Positions 25,826 through 35,094 of a stretch of DNA of 64,000 bases are shown in pieces. Source of the stretch: Margaritispora aquatica (lineage: Eukaryota; Ascomycota; Leotiomycetes; Helotiales; Discinellaceae). Position 1 is the stretch's first letter. Each line of letters starts with the position of its first letter. Location: positions 2,122,340-2,186,339 of the forward strand of contig VJWN01000001.1 of NCBI GenBank assembly GCA_007644065.1. The letters are read 5' to 3'. The notes beneath the pieces were generated by a model, which did no database searches, was not told the origin of the DNA, and saw only the letters and a program-made list of their open reading frames with translations. The position numbers and the translations under genes were made by a program.

Positions 25826-26629
25826 ATTCTCGGCTAGGAGAGTTATTGGTCTTATTGAATAGCAATGGCGTTTTAGCGTTAGATTGCTGGATTTCTATAT
25901 TCTAATTTGAATAATTCTACAACTACTTGTCACCTTTCGTCTGAAATGCACAGGCGTTGTTTATTCTTCTGCATTGTCGTTCCCCCCCAATATTGACTTT
26001 GGCTTTGGCTTTGTTTAGCTTTGGCTAGCTTTGGCGTATAATATTAGAGTTCATCCATCGCTCTGACCCCGCACGATCAAAGCACATCTAGCTGAGGCAT
26101 CTCCGAGAAACACAACTTAAAAAAACAACCCTTTTCTCTCATCTCTCTCATCTTCACCTATACAGTACTGATGACATACTCATCCCACCTGGGTGAAGTT
26201 AAGCGAAATATATCGTGGCAGCAGTGGGGGTTCATCCGGAGAACAACCCACTTCGAGTGAAGCTATTCCACTTCAGCGTTTCTCTCCGCCCCGCTCTCAT
26301 CCAAATTGGAGCTCTTCCTCCGCTCTCCCAGGCCTTTGGATCCTTGTGCTCGGACAGTTTCCTCTTATCGTCCAGTGATGAGACAGTATTTCCTGAGCTC
26401 TAGATCCACTGGGAACAACAAACACACTGGCAATTCAGGATTGTCTGGCTAGCTGGCGTATGTCATCGCTCCTATCACGGGCACTGCTACCACGTTTGTA
26501 AATCGACGAGATCGATGTTGCCGTTACCAACTTACAACTTCGATCGATGCACAGCTCCCCATCTCCAACCTCGCGATCGAGAGTGCTACCCATACGTGAA
26601 TATACCAAAAGAAAAGAAGCATAAATACC
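25826..26629. promoter_or_regulatory. Leader and promoter of the Zn2Cys6 regulator
   Basis: No gene is seen in 0.8 kb. TTTGGC/TTTGGCT units repeat about five times at 25995-26036, and a CT-rich stretch lies near 26127-26160. Confidence 0.45.
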
Positions 26630-28930
26630 ATGGATCCAGCCACCCGCCGCGTACCTCCCGACAAGCGGAAACGCACCGAGATCTCATGTGACAAATGCAA
26701 GTCCCGCAAGCAAAAATGCGACAAACTCCCAGGGCAGGCCCAATGCCGGTACTGCCAGCTCCGGGGCATCGAATGCAGCATCACGCAACCGCGCAAGAAG
26801 CGCCTGTATGGCAGCGTGGAGGGAGTTGGGAACCGGCTCGCGCTGCTGGAGTCGCTTGTTAAGGGACTGCTTCCTGAGGCCGATTTGAGCTCGAATGAGG
26901 AAATGAGAGCGTTGGGGAAGAGCTTGGGGATTCCGCTGCCGGAGGAGGGGGGTGGGTATGGTTTGATGGGCGCAGGAGAGGAGAGGAGAGAACGCGATGC
27001 TGCCAGTGCGAGCGCGAGGGTTGGCGGAGAGGATGAGAGTGAGAGTGTGTTGCCATTGCTGCCGGATCAGCAGGGTCAAGTGCAGTATATTGGGCCAGCG
27101 AGCTCGTTTTCGTTTCACTTGAAGCTGAGGCGGTTGATGGGTAATTACTCGAGCTTTGAGTTCTCGATGTTTGGTCGCAATGCTGCAGAGCAAGATGAAG
27201 GGAATGCGGGTGCATTACCCATGCCTCAGAATAACGCAGGAAGAAATGAGAGTGCGCATGGACAGATCGTGAATGAGAGACGACCGAGTTACGGAGCGAG
27301 TGATTGTAACTCACCATCTGATGCGGTTAGGGAGATTGATGGGCCGGTGCTGGATGCTCTCATTGACGCTTACTTTGATGTTGTGCATTCCGATTTCCCA
27401 GTCCTGCACGAAGCTTCTTTCAGAGAAGCTTATGAAATTTGGTCAGCTTCGGATGCGACCTCAGCAGCTAATCCGGTCTGGCTTTGTGGACTACTCTGTG
27501 TGCTCATTTTGGCTAGACGAGTAGCTCCTCTTGCCATTCCCGAGGAAGCAGAGCAGAAGTGGTGGAGACACGTTCAAACACTTTTGCCGACTGTATTCTT
27601 CGCTTCAAATGTCTTCACGGTACAGGCTCTTATGCTTGGAGCTTTACATCTTCACAATACGAGTCATCGTGATGCTTGTTGGAACCTCACTGGAACAGCT
27701 ATACGGATTGCGTTTGCCATCGGTCTTCATCGAGATGATGTGAAGCATGTGCAAAGCCCGCTTGGTAGAGAACTCAGGAAGCAGCTTTGGTGGACCTTGT
27801 ATGCCTTCGAACAGATGCAAGTTTCTTCATACGACAGACCAAGTGCAATTGAACACACTCTAAGTCTAGTCGGATGTCCTAACGAGAGGATCGTGGGAGT
27901 AGCAGGGCATTGTCCACAGGACTACATGAAATGGTCACAATCTCTCGTTGTTCTACTTGGATCAGCTTCAAGAGCCTTGAATCTAGCTGGTGTTGGCATT
28001 TCAGCAACTGAAGACGCCTATACAAAACCTCTTTCACCAGCAGCGAGTATTTTGAGAGATCTAATGAGATGGAAGGAAGAATTACCTTCTCATCTTCGTT
28101 TACAGAGTATTGACTCGCTTGCACCCTCGTCACAAAGACCTCTTATACTGCTCCATGTCCAATTTCACTACACGGTAATTCTCATGTCCAGATCATCTCT
28201 ATTACGTCGAGCAACGATACTATCTAAGAGCAGTGAAGAAATACTGCCACAGAGCATGATTTCCGTTTCAGAAACATGTATTGAGTCTGGTCGCTCACTG
28301 GGTTGTTTACTGAACAAACTCGCCTCGATTCGAAAATTCAATGCTTTCACCTGGTGGGATGTGTTCTACACCGTCACCTCAACGCTCATCCTCATCCTTG
28401 ACATCAACTGCAGCATCAAGCAGCGCACCCTCTCACCCACCGCCGAATCTCCCATCATCTTACACGAGCTCGCTACCATGATAGCCAAACAACTCGAGCA
28501 TCCGCGTGTCCCGGGTTCTATGAAGAAATGGGCGACGATTGTACTTGACGTACGCTCGATGGCGGACCAAATGGTGACATCGTACCGCTCCCAACGAGCC
28601 TCAATCAGTTCACAGGCCATCGATCCTTCACTTGAGGCATCATCACCTGCAATGATGCAGACTAAAGAATCTCCAGCTTCGCACGGGTATGGTGTTGAGC
28701 CACAACTCCCCAATATGTACACCCAAGCTGGACCAAGCGAAATATTCGCTTACGAGAGCTCGATGCAAGTCCGTGATAATGCACAGCAGTTCTGGTCTCA
28801 GATGTCTTTCATGGATGATCCAAATGGGCAGGCCCATGATTGGAGCTGGGACGATATCGATGCCATACTCCGTGGGTCCTCCACGCAACAAAATCAAAAT
28901 CAAAATCACCTCAATCAAAGACGTATATGA
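26630..28930 (+). CDS. Zn2Cys6 transcription factor, cluster regulator candidate
   Basis: A single intron-free frame of 766 aa. The binuclear zinc cluster has all six cysteines (C20, C23, C30, C39, C42, C49) with basic residues between them, then a linker and a Leu-rich dimerisation stretch at about 65-85. A fungal_trans middle homology domain starts near residue 235 (DALIDAYFDVVHSDFPVLHEASF) and runs to about 500. Such factors bind inverted, direct or everted CGG triplets as dimers and answer to pathway intermediates. It sits between two permeases in the metabolic cluster, and its stop is only 59 bp from the stop of the convergent MFS gene, so it is the obvious local regulator. The CGG-N10-CCG palindrome at 32985-33004 is a candidate target. 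Confidence 0.93.
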   Translation: MDPATRRVPPDKRKRTEISCDKCKSRKQKCDKLPGQAQCRYCQLRGIECSITQPRKKRLYGSVEGVGNRLALLESLVKGLLPEADLSSNEEMRALGKSLGIPLPEEGGGYGLMGAGEERRERDAASASARVGGEDESESVLPLLPDQQGQVQYIGPASSFSFHLKLRRLMGNYSSFEFSMFGRNAAEQDEGNAGALPMPQNNAGRNESAHGQIVNERRPSYGASDCNSPSDAVREIDGPVLDALIDAYFDVVHSDFPVLHEASFREAYEIWSASDATSAANPVWLCGLLCVLILARRVAPLAIPEEAEQKWWRHVQTLLPTVFFASNVFTVQALMLGALHLHNTSHRDACWNLTGTAIRIAFAIGLHRDDVKHVQSPLGRELRKQLWWTLYAFEQMQVSSYDRPSAIEHTLSLVGCPNERIVGVAGHCPQDYMKWSQSLVVLLGSASRALNLAGVGISATEDAYTKPLSPAASILRDLMRWKEELPSHLRLQSIDSLAPSSQRPLILLHVQFHYTVILMSRSSLLRRATILSKSSEEILPQSMISVSETCIESGRSLGCLLNKLASIRKFNAFTWWDVFYTVTSTLILILDINCSIKQRTLSPTAESPIILHELATMIAKQLEHPRVPGSMKKWATIVLDVRSMADQMVTSYRSQRASISSQAIDPSLEASSPAMMQTKESPASHGYGVEPQLPNMYTQAGPSEIFAYESSMQVRDNAQQFWSQMSFMDDPNGQAHDWSWDDIDAILRGSSTQQNQNQNHLNQRRI

Positions 28931-28989
28931 TAAACACCAAAATCAAGTAACTCGGTCTAGGTTATGTCTATATCTACCATGCTCACGTC

Positions 28990-30791
28990 CTAAAACACGT
29001 ACAAGTAGTCCACCTGCTCATCCAGCACCTCTCCTGGACCCAACTCAGCTCTCTTCCTTTCCACTTTCTTGTTATGCATCGCAAACAAAACCATCACCAA
29101 CGCCATCAACGGCACCCCCGCAGCCGTGATCCCTACCCCCGTCCCAAAGCCCACTGGATATCTTGGCGCCTGGCCCGTGATAAAAACATTCGCTGCCACA
29201 AAATTCGCACAATTACCCACTCCCAGCTGGACCGCCGTGCCAAACGACCTCGCCATCTTGCCGCGTAGATTCGCCGTCAACAAACCTATGTATAGCGGCA
29301 TCGTCACAAACGTCCCAAACGAGATCAGGAATTGCGCGAAATACCGCACCGCAGGTGGCTGGACTTGTTTGAGGTGAATGCACCATCCTGCCAGCGAAAT
29401 TAGAATTGAAGGTAGGATGAAGGGCCATCGCTTATTGAGCCGGCCAGAGAGGAACGAGGAGAGTAGGGCTCCGATTATGCCCACAATCCAGACGGGGATG
29501 GTCATCACTTGCGCGCGGCGGGATGTCCATCCCAACTGGCTGAGGATCGTAGGGTTGAATGATGACAGCGAACCGGCGGAAAGGTCGGCAGTGAAGAAGA
29601 GGAGTGTCCTTTGTTAAAGCTATTAGTTTGATATTCTGTACAAAGGGGAGAAAGAAATGTGTACGCACAGAAGCCAAATTCGATAATCAAGCACAACGCT
29701 CTTCCACGTCCCTTTGCCGGTGTCTTCGTTCTCAACACCTTTGTCGTCCTCCAGTCGAGCGAGGAGCATCGCTCTGTCTGATTCGCTTAGACCCTTGTCT
29801 TGGGCGGGAAAGTTAGGCGTGTAAATGAAGACGAAGATGCTGAAGAAGATTGTGATGAGGCCTTCGATTATAAAGATCCTATTGGAGAGATTTGTTAGCA
29901 AATAAACGAAGGTTCAGTGTACTTCGGGAACAAAAGGTTTTCTGACTTACCATCGCCATCCTGCGTATCCACCTGTGCCTTCCATGCCTTGAATCGCATA
30001 TGCTAGGAGCTATCATCATTAGCGAGATGCATATTTTGTATAAAAACAAATGTTGAGAAAATTGTCCTTACACCACTAAAGCAAGACCCGGCTTCTCCAA
30101 AGGCGAAGAACAGCGCAAATCGGAACGAAAGCTCTTTCTTCCGGTAGTAGGAAGCGATTAATAGGCCTGCACCAGCTGGGAGGCCAGTCTCGACAATTCC
30201 CATCAGGAATCGTATGCCTAAGAGGCCGTGGTAGGAGTGCGTTAGGCCTTGGCACATTGCTAGGACGCCTGTGTTTTTATTAGCCTTCATTAGTCCTCAC
30301 ACACTTATGAACAGCTTCTCTTCGTCGCTCAGACAACACACTCCCTCGCTTCCATACCTAGCCCCAACAAGCACATCAATCCACGCTACGGAATAACACT
30401 ACTTACCAAGAACAAAACACTGCCCACCCAACCACAAGCTCGGCCGTACACCACTCAAGCTCATGATGAGATTACTCGGCACCTCAGCCAGCACAAACGG
30501 GATATAGAAAATCCATAGTGCAGTATTGTAGCCGTTACTCGGCATTTTGAGACCAGTTACCAGCCCAGCGATTCGTGCATTGGCGATGTTGGTTCGGTCG
30601 AGGAAGCAGATTAGGTAGAGTAGTCCTAGGATTGGAATGACTTTGAGGTCGATTTTCGTGGTGAGTGCGCGTTGGGCATGCTCTGTTTGTGGGAGGACCT
30701 CAATTGAGCCTTCAGACGGAGAGGAGGGGGTGGCGATGACTGCAGCTTTCTCGTCTGAGAGAGGAAGAGGGTGTTTGGTGATGTCCGCCAT
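28990..30791 (-). CDS. MFS permease, anion:cation symporter (Dal5/Tna1-like)
   Basis: Exons 30407-30791, 30072-30268, 29951-30009, 29669-29878 and 28990-29608 (read downward) give 489 aa with 12 helices. ACS-family hallmarks: an N-terminal cytosolic region of about 45 residues, then LICFLDRTNIANAR in helix 1, GIRFLMGIVETGLPAG in helix 4 and GWRWIFIIEG in helix 6. Yeast relatives carry allantoate (Dal5), nicotinate (Tna1) or biotin (Vht1), so an organic-acid substrate is likely. A 59-nt exon encodes the loop before helix 6. It is divergent from the racemase-superfamily gene with 0.66 kb between starts. Together with the NCS1 gene it gives the cluster two uptake routes. Confidence 0.92.
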
Positions 30792-31450
30792 TGTTGTTAT
30801 TGCTTTCTAAGTCCAGGGAAGCTTCAACCAAACGAGCGCTCGAAGAACTTCAACAATACTCAAGGTAACAAAGTCAAAGGCAAAGACAAAACAAGTCCAA
30901 AACGAAACATTTACAAACACAGAATACTTGCTCGCTGGAGAAGGGCATACTCGTATCTCAGCACCCACATCTCCATCTTCCAAGACCCCAACTTTGGCAT
31001 GCCAGACAAGCATCTCAGATAAGCCTATGCAGCACGGTACTTGCCCGCCACGCAGCGGCAGCTAAATTCGACTTTCGGTTATATTGACTTTCAGATATCG
31101 AAGTTGCGACCTTGCGGGCATGAGATGGCGTCCTGGTTACTCGCTTGCAGGTAGCCGGGACCCGCTTGATCATAATATCCCACTTTTGCTGAACAGCCTC
31201 ACTTCCCCATATTTTGGGTATGGCGTTCTGATGGCTTGTGCTAACTGAGAATGGGAGAGTGTGCTGCATGAGTAATTAGCCGTCTTGGTGTGTTTGAAGT
31301 GTTTTGTGGTGATAGGAGGAGATCTATGTAACCTTTTTGTTTGTTTTTGAAATATTGAAATATCTATTTGGATTTGCATCTCTCCAGCCTCGATTTCGAA
31401 TTTCACGACAATTTTTGAAACAGCCTAACAAAGAAGAGAAAAAGGTCAAG
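30792..31450. promoter_or_regulatory. Shared divergent promoter, MFS / racemase-superfamily gene
   Basis: 659 bp with no gene. It contains scattered CGG/CCG triplets but no clear copy of the 32985-33004 palindrome. Confidence 0.4.
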
Positions 31451-32251
31451 ATGGTCGGACTTCTAGCTACTCGCGCTCAATTCGGGCTCATCCTCCCCTC
31501 AACCAATACCTCCGTCGAAGCAGAATTTAACAGTATGCTCGTGCCTGGTAGGTCCTTCTTCTCATCTACCCAGCCCTCCTCACCACTAACACACCAGTCA
31601 GGAGTATCATGGCACTCCGGCCGAATCTTCGCACCCAACCCTGATCTCTCCTCCTCCGAAGCAATGGTCGCCTTCCTACAAGACCTCCGTACCGAGATGA
31701 AGCGCGCCGTACAATCTGTGTGCCACGCAAAAGTCGACTACCTCGTGATGGGCATGTCGGCAGAGACCTTCTGGGGTGGACAGGCAGGGGCTTCAGAATT
31801 CGTCTCCTTCATGAGTGAGCTCTCGGGCGGACTAGGCGTCACAACCGGCGCCGCGGCATGCGAAGCGGTTATGAAGACTTATGGTGCTAAGAAGATCGGG
31901 ATCATCACCCCGTACCAGGAGGTAGGCGATAAAGAAGTCGTGGACTTCTTTACACAGATTGGTTGTCAAGTGATGGCGATTGAAGGACTAAAGTGTGAGT
32001 CTGCGACGAGCATTGCGGGCGTGACCGGGGAGGAAATTAAGGCCGCATTTAGGAGGGTTGATGGAAAGGAGGTTGAGCTGCTGATTCAGGCTGGTACAAA
32101 TTTGTTAGCGGGGAAGGCGTGTGCGGAGTTGGAGGTTGAACTTGGGAAGCCAGTCATTGCGATCAATACTGCGACAGTGTGGCATGCGTATAGGACGAAT
32201 GGGATCATGGACCGTGTTGAGGAGTGGGGCAGTTTGTTGGCTGAGCATTGA
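31451..32251 (+). CDS. Asp/Glu racemase superfamily protein (maleate isomerase / arylmalonate decarboxylase branch)
   Basis: Exons 31451-31547 and 31602-32251 give 248 aa. The 54-nt intron is in phase and stop-free; unspliced it would insert 18 residues within what becomes VPGVSWHSGRIF, so splicing is preferred. The N-terminus FGLILPSTNTSVEAEF is typical of maleate isomerase and arylmalonate decarboxylase relatives, and PVIAINTATVWHAYRTNGI ends the second domain. The usual catalytic cysteines are not where expected: the first site reads VMGMSAETFWGG and the second LLIQAGTNLL. Known members isomerise maleate to fumarate, racemise hydantoins or amino acids, or decarboxylate malonates. With both cysteines gone, a different chemistry is likely. 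Convergent with the Dabb gene (101 bp apart). Confidence 0.87.
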   Translation: MVGLLATRAQFGLILPSTNTSVEAEFNSMLVPGRSFFSSTQPSSPLTHQSGVSWHSGRIFAPNPDLSSSEAMVAFLQDLRTEMKRAVQSVCHAKVDYLVMGMSAETFWGGQAGASEFVSFMSELSGGLGVTTGAAACEAVMKTYGAKKIGIITPYQEVGDKEVVDFFTQIGCQVMAIEGLKCESATSIAGVTGEEIKAAFRRVDGKEVELLIQAGTNLLAGKACAELEVELGKPVIAINTATVWHAYRTNGIMDRVEEWGSLLAEH

Positions 32252-32352
32252 GGAGAAAGTTTGGGAATGTAATTATTTTGGAGTAACATGCATTTTCAGT
32301 GAAATCACAAAAGCACATTGGCATTTCGAAGTCTTCGCTTAAGTGGTTACAT

Positions 32353-32744
32353 TCAAGCTTCATATGAGTACCCAGGAGTGAAGTACAGCGTCAAAAGTCC
32401 CGTCACCGGGGCCTTCTCCTTCAGGAACAACTTGTACTCGTTATGCCCAGAACACTCGGTCTCATAGTATTTCATATCCTCCCTATTTCTAAACACCGAC
32501 TTTGTGACGAAATTGTAACCCTGCTCCTTCACCATTCCATCAGCTGCTCCAGCCTGCATAGAGAGAATGTAGGGCTTTCCATCCTAGAGAGCTGTTAGCA
32601 ATTGGATCAAGAGCTCAATGGCAATGTGTAGTTGGGTACCTTTTGCTGACTCTTTGTGAATTTCTCGAATCCTTCTAATGCAATTGCGACGTGCTCCTCA
32701 GAGGGCAGCTTGATCATCGTCACGCGAGTGATTTCGGTGGTCAT
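32353..32744 (-). CDS. Stress-responsive A/B-barrel (Dabb) family protein
   Basis: Exons 32640-32744 and 32353-32583 (read downward) give 111 aa, the size of one dimeric alpha/beta-barrel unit. N-terminal TRVTMIKLPSEEHVAIALEGFEKF fits strand 1 and helix 1. The middle has VTKSVFRNREDMKYYETECSGHNEYKLFLKE, including the His of the Dabb/ABM pattern that ends in YxxxH. The C-terminus is VTGLLTLYFTPGYSYEA. Relatives include plant olivetolate cyclase, small isomerases and proteins of unknown role. It could act on a reactive ring-opened or lactone intermediate of the cluster pathway. Family assignment is by pattern and is not certain. Confidence 0.75.
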
Positions 32745-32909
32745 CTTGGTGTGGTGGCAAATCGAGATTTGAAAGTTCAGTCAGATTCGTCAAATGTTCA
32801 ACGGAATAAACATATGATTCGACGATTCTACAAATATCTTCTAACACTATCTAAGCGATGCAAACCCAACTACTCTCACGCATGTCGCCCGAATAGTCGC
32901 AACCAACGT

Positions 32910-32943
32910 GCAGCTACGTGCAGCTACGTGCAGCTACGTGCAT
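32910..32943. repeat. Tandem 10-bp repeat
   Basis: The unit ACGTGCAGCT occurs about 3.4 times head to tail. Each unit contains ACGTG, a core used by some bZIP and bHLH factors. Confidence 0.9.
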
Positions 32944-32984
32944 CATCGTCTCCATAAAAACCTCCAAGCAAGCCCCTGAGATAC

Positions 32985-33004
32985 TTCGGCTACCCGCAGC
33001 CGAA
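32985..33004. promoter_or_regulatory. CGG-N10-CCG palindrome, candidate operator
   Basis: TTCGGCT, six bases, then AGCCGAA: a perfect inverted repeat with CGG triplets at each end, 273 nt before the FAD hydroxylase start. It matches the general form of a Zn2Cys6 dimer site. The half AGCCGAA recurs at 34880-34886 upstream of the metallo-hydrolase gene. Confidence 0.5.
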
Positions 33005-33276
33005 ACAAACGTTCTATCCACCCACCCCATCTTCCAACTTCGCTTCATGCAGAGCAGTGCAGGAACCCCGACGTCCATATACCCATGCAGATGGAAGTAC
33101 ATCTATCCACTTCTCAATGTGCGTCGGCACAGAAGCGTATCCACGCGGCGTTGGGAGCAGGCGACTTCGTGTCACGTTGTCCATAATGCATGTCAAGTGA
33201 ATGATTATGGCATCGAGAAGAGGATAACATATCCAAAACCTCTCATACTCTCAACCCCGAGACATCAGCATCAAGA

Positions 33277-34582
33277 ATGGGCTCCATCACACAACCCGCC
33301 AGCATCGCCATAATCGGCGCAGGTATCGGTGGCATCGCCCTCGCCATCGGCCTGCTCAAGCAAAATGTCCACTGCACGATTTATGAAGCAGCGCCCAAAT
33401 TCGACGCCGTAGGCGCAGGTATTGGACTCGGTCCCAATGCGTTGAAGGCGATGGCTCTGATGGACACGACTTTCGCGGAGCTGTACGACGGCATCAAGGT
33501 TGGGAACACTGACCCAAAGCGACGGAACGAGCAGATTGAAATTTTGGGGGCATGGGAGGGATTTGGTGAGGTGAGAGGGAGTGTGGGTCACGAGGGCTTT
33601 GAGAGAAGTAGTGCTCATCGGAAAGCGTTGTTGGAGGTTATGAAGAGCTTGATTCCGGAGGGAACTGTGAAGTTCAATAAGCGAGTCAAGAGTGCGGTGC
33701 AAAAGGGTGAGAAGGTCGTGTTGAGTTTTGAGGATGGGGAGGAGGTTCGGGTTGATGCAGTTGTAGGGTGTGATGGCATTAAAGGCATTTCGAGGAGTTG
33801 GGTCTTGGGTAATAGGTGGCCTGAGGAGGTGAAGGCCAAGTATTGTGGTCAGTATGTGTACCGTGGCATTACGAGCATGGAGGAGGCAAGAGCAGTGATT
33901 GGGAGTTATGCAGAGGATGCAAGGTGGTTCATGATTGAAGGTGGTGGCTGGGCTATGTATCCTATTTCTGAGGGAAGGGAGGTGAACATCGTAGCATTCA
34001 TACAGGACGAGGTGCCTTGGGAGGGAGAGCAGGCTGCAAGAGAGGTGACGAGGGAGGAGATGGAGGGAGAGTTTGTGAATTTTGATCATCGGTTACGAAA
34101 GCTACTAGATGTAAGTTTTGAAATTGATGGAAGAAAGAAACCGAAATGCTAATTGAGAACAGTATGTCAAACCCATGAAGTGGCCGTTGTTCTGCCACCC
34201 AGATACACCAAGTTATTACAACAAGCGGATATGTATTCTCGGAGATTCAGCACACGCCTCAAGTCCAAGCCAAGCTGCTGGTGCTGGCCAAGGACTTGAA
34301 GATGCTCTTATCCTGTCGCGACTTTTGGGGCTGTTAGAAAACCCCGACCAGGTTGAGGCAGTGTTCAGGATTTATGACGAGATCAGGAGACCTCGTGCTC
34401 AGAGTGTGGTGAAGGGAAGTTTGGAGGTGGGAGTAGCGTATTTCCTGAAAGATCCGAAATTTGGAAACGACTTGCGAAAACTGACAGAAGATGCAAATGA
34501 GAGGCTGCCGAAGATCTGGTGGTATGATCTGGAAGGTGATTTGAAGAGGGCAGAAGATATGTTTGTAGAGATGACAAGGTGA
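33277..34582 (+). CDS. Group A FAD-dependent aromatic hydroxylase
   Basis: Exons 33277-34110 and 34163-34582 give 417 aa. These NAD(P)H-dependent flavoprotein monooxygenases hydroxylate or oxidatively decarboxylate phenols and hydroxypyridines. Three diagnostic motifs are intact: GAGIGG at residues 14-19 (FAD adenine), CDG at 165-167 (FAD and NAD(P)H), and LGDSAHASSPSQAAGAGQG from 304 (FAD pyrophosphate). Length and motif spacing suit salicylate hydroxylase, 6-hydroxynicotinate 3-monooxygenase and the related pyridine-ring oxygenase of vitamin B6 breakdown. No membrane segment or signal peptide, so cytosolic. It has the candidate operator in its promoter and precedes the metallo-hydrolase on the same strand. 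Confidence 0.92.
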
Positions 34583-35094
34583 TGGAAGATATAGAGAACT
34601 AGTGTGCAGCATATAGCGAGGAGTAACTACGAAATTAAAAGCATATCCAAGATTACCTACAAACTGATCTTCAAAAACTTTCATTGAAGATGTGACCCTT
34701 ATACACTATCTTCAAACAAAGACAAGACCATTTGAATGTGTCTCAATTTTGCGCGTACTAAGAATGCAACTCAATTAAGCAGCAAACATAGCCAAGTGCT
34801 GAATCAACACCGCTTACTTGCTTCCGAGGCTGCATCCAACAGCAGCGAGGTGATTTGATGTCTATTGAGGCATTAAAGAAGCCGAAATCCGTCCTACATC
34901 TAGTTGTAATCGTTGCTGAACACAAACATTCGCTTAAGTTACCAATTTGGTTAAGTCACGGGGCAAAAATACCCCTCCACTCTTGAGATCGATTTCCACG
35001 TTTGTACGTCAATAGTACTTACATGTATACTGCAACACTGTAATCTCTACTTCATTGCTCTTAATAGTAGCCAGCAGCAAAAATAATCCCCACA
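34583..35094. promoter_or_regulatory. Promoter of the metallo-hydrolase gene
   Basis: 512 bp without a gene. It contains AGCCGAA at 34880-34886, identical to one arm of the palindrome in the FAD hydroxylase promoter, 209 nt before the next start. Confidence 0.45.

Larger units (their letters stand above)
32745..33276. promoter_or_regulatory. Shared divergent promoter, Dabb gene / FAD hydroxylase
   Basis: 532 bp holding a 10-bp tandem repeat (32910-32943) and a perfect 7-bp-arm palindrome (32985-33004), listed separately. No gene is visible. Confidence 0.6.

Noticed and set aside
31548..31601. Unspliced 266-aa racemase-superfamily protein
   Set aside because: The extra 18 residues interrupt a conserved block and have clear GT...AG ends; kept only as a possible isoform.
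33271..34089. 272-codon minus-strand frame over the FAD hydroxylase
   Set aside because: The plus strand has all three FAD motifs; the minus frame has no domain and is His/Leu/Pro-rich shadow sequence.
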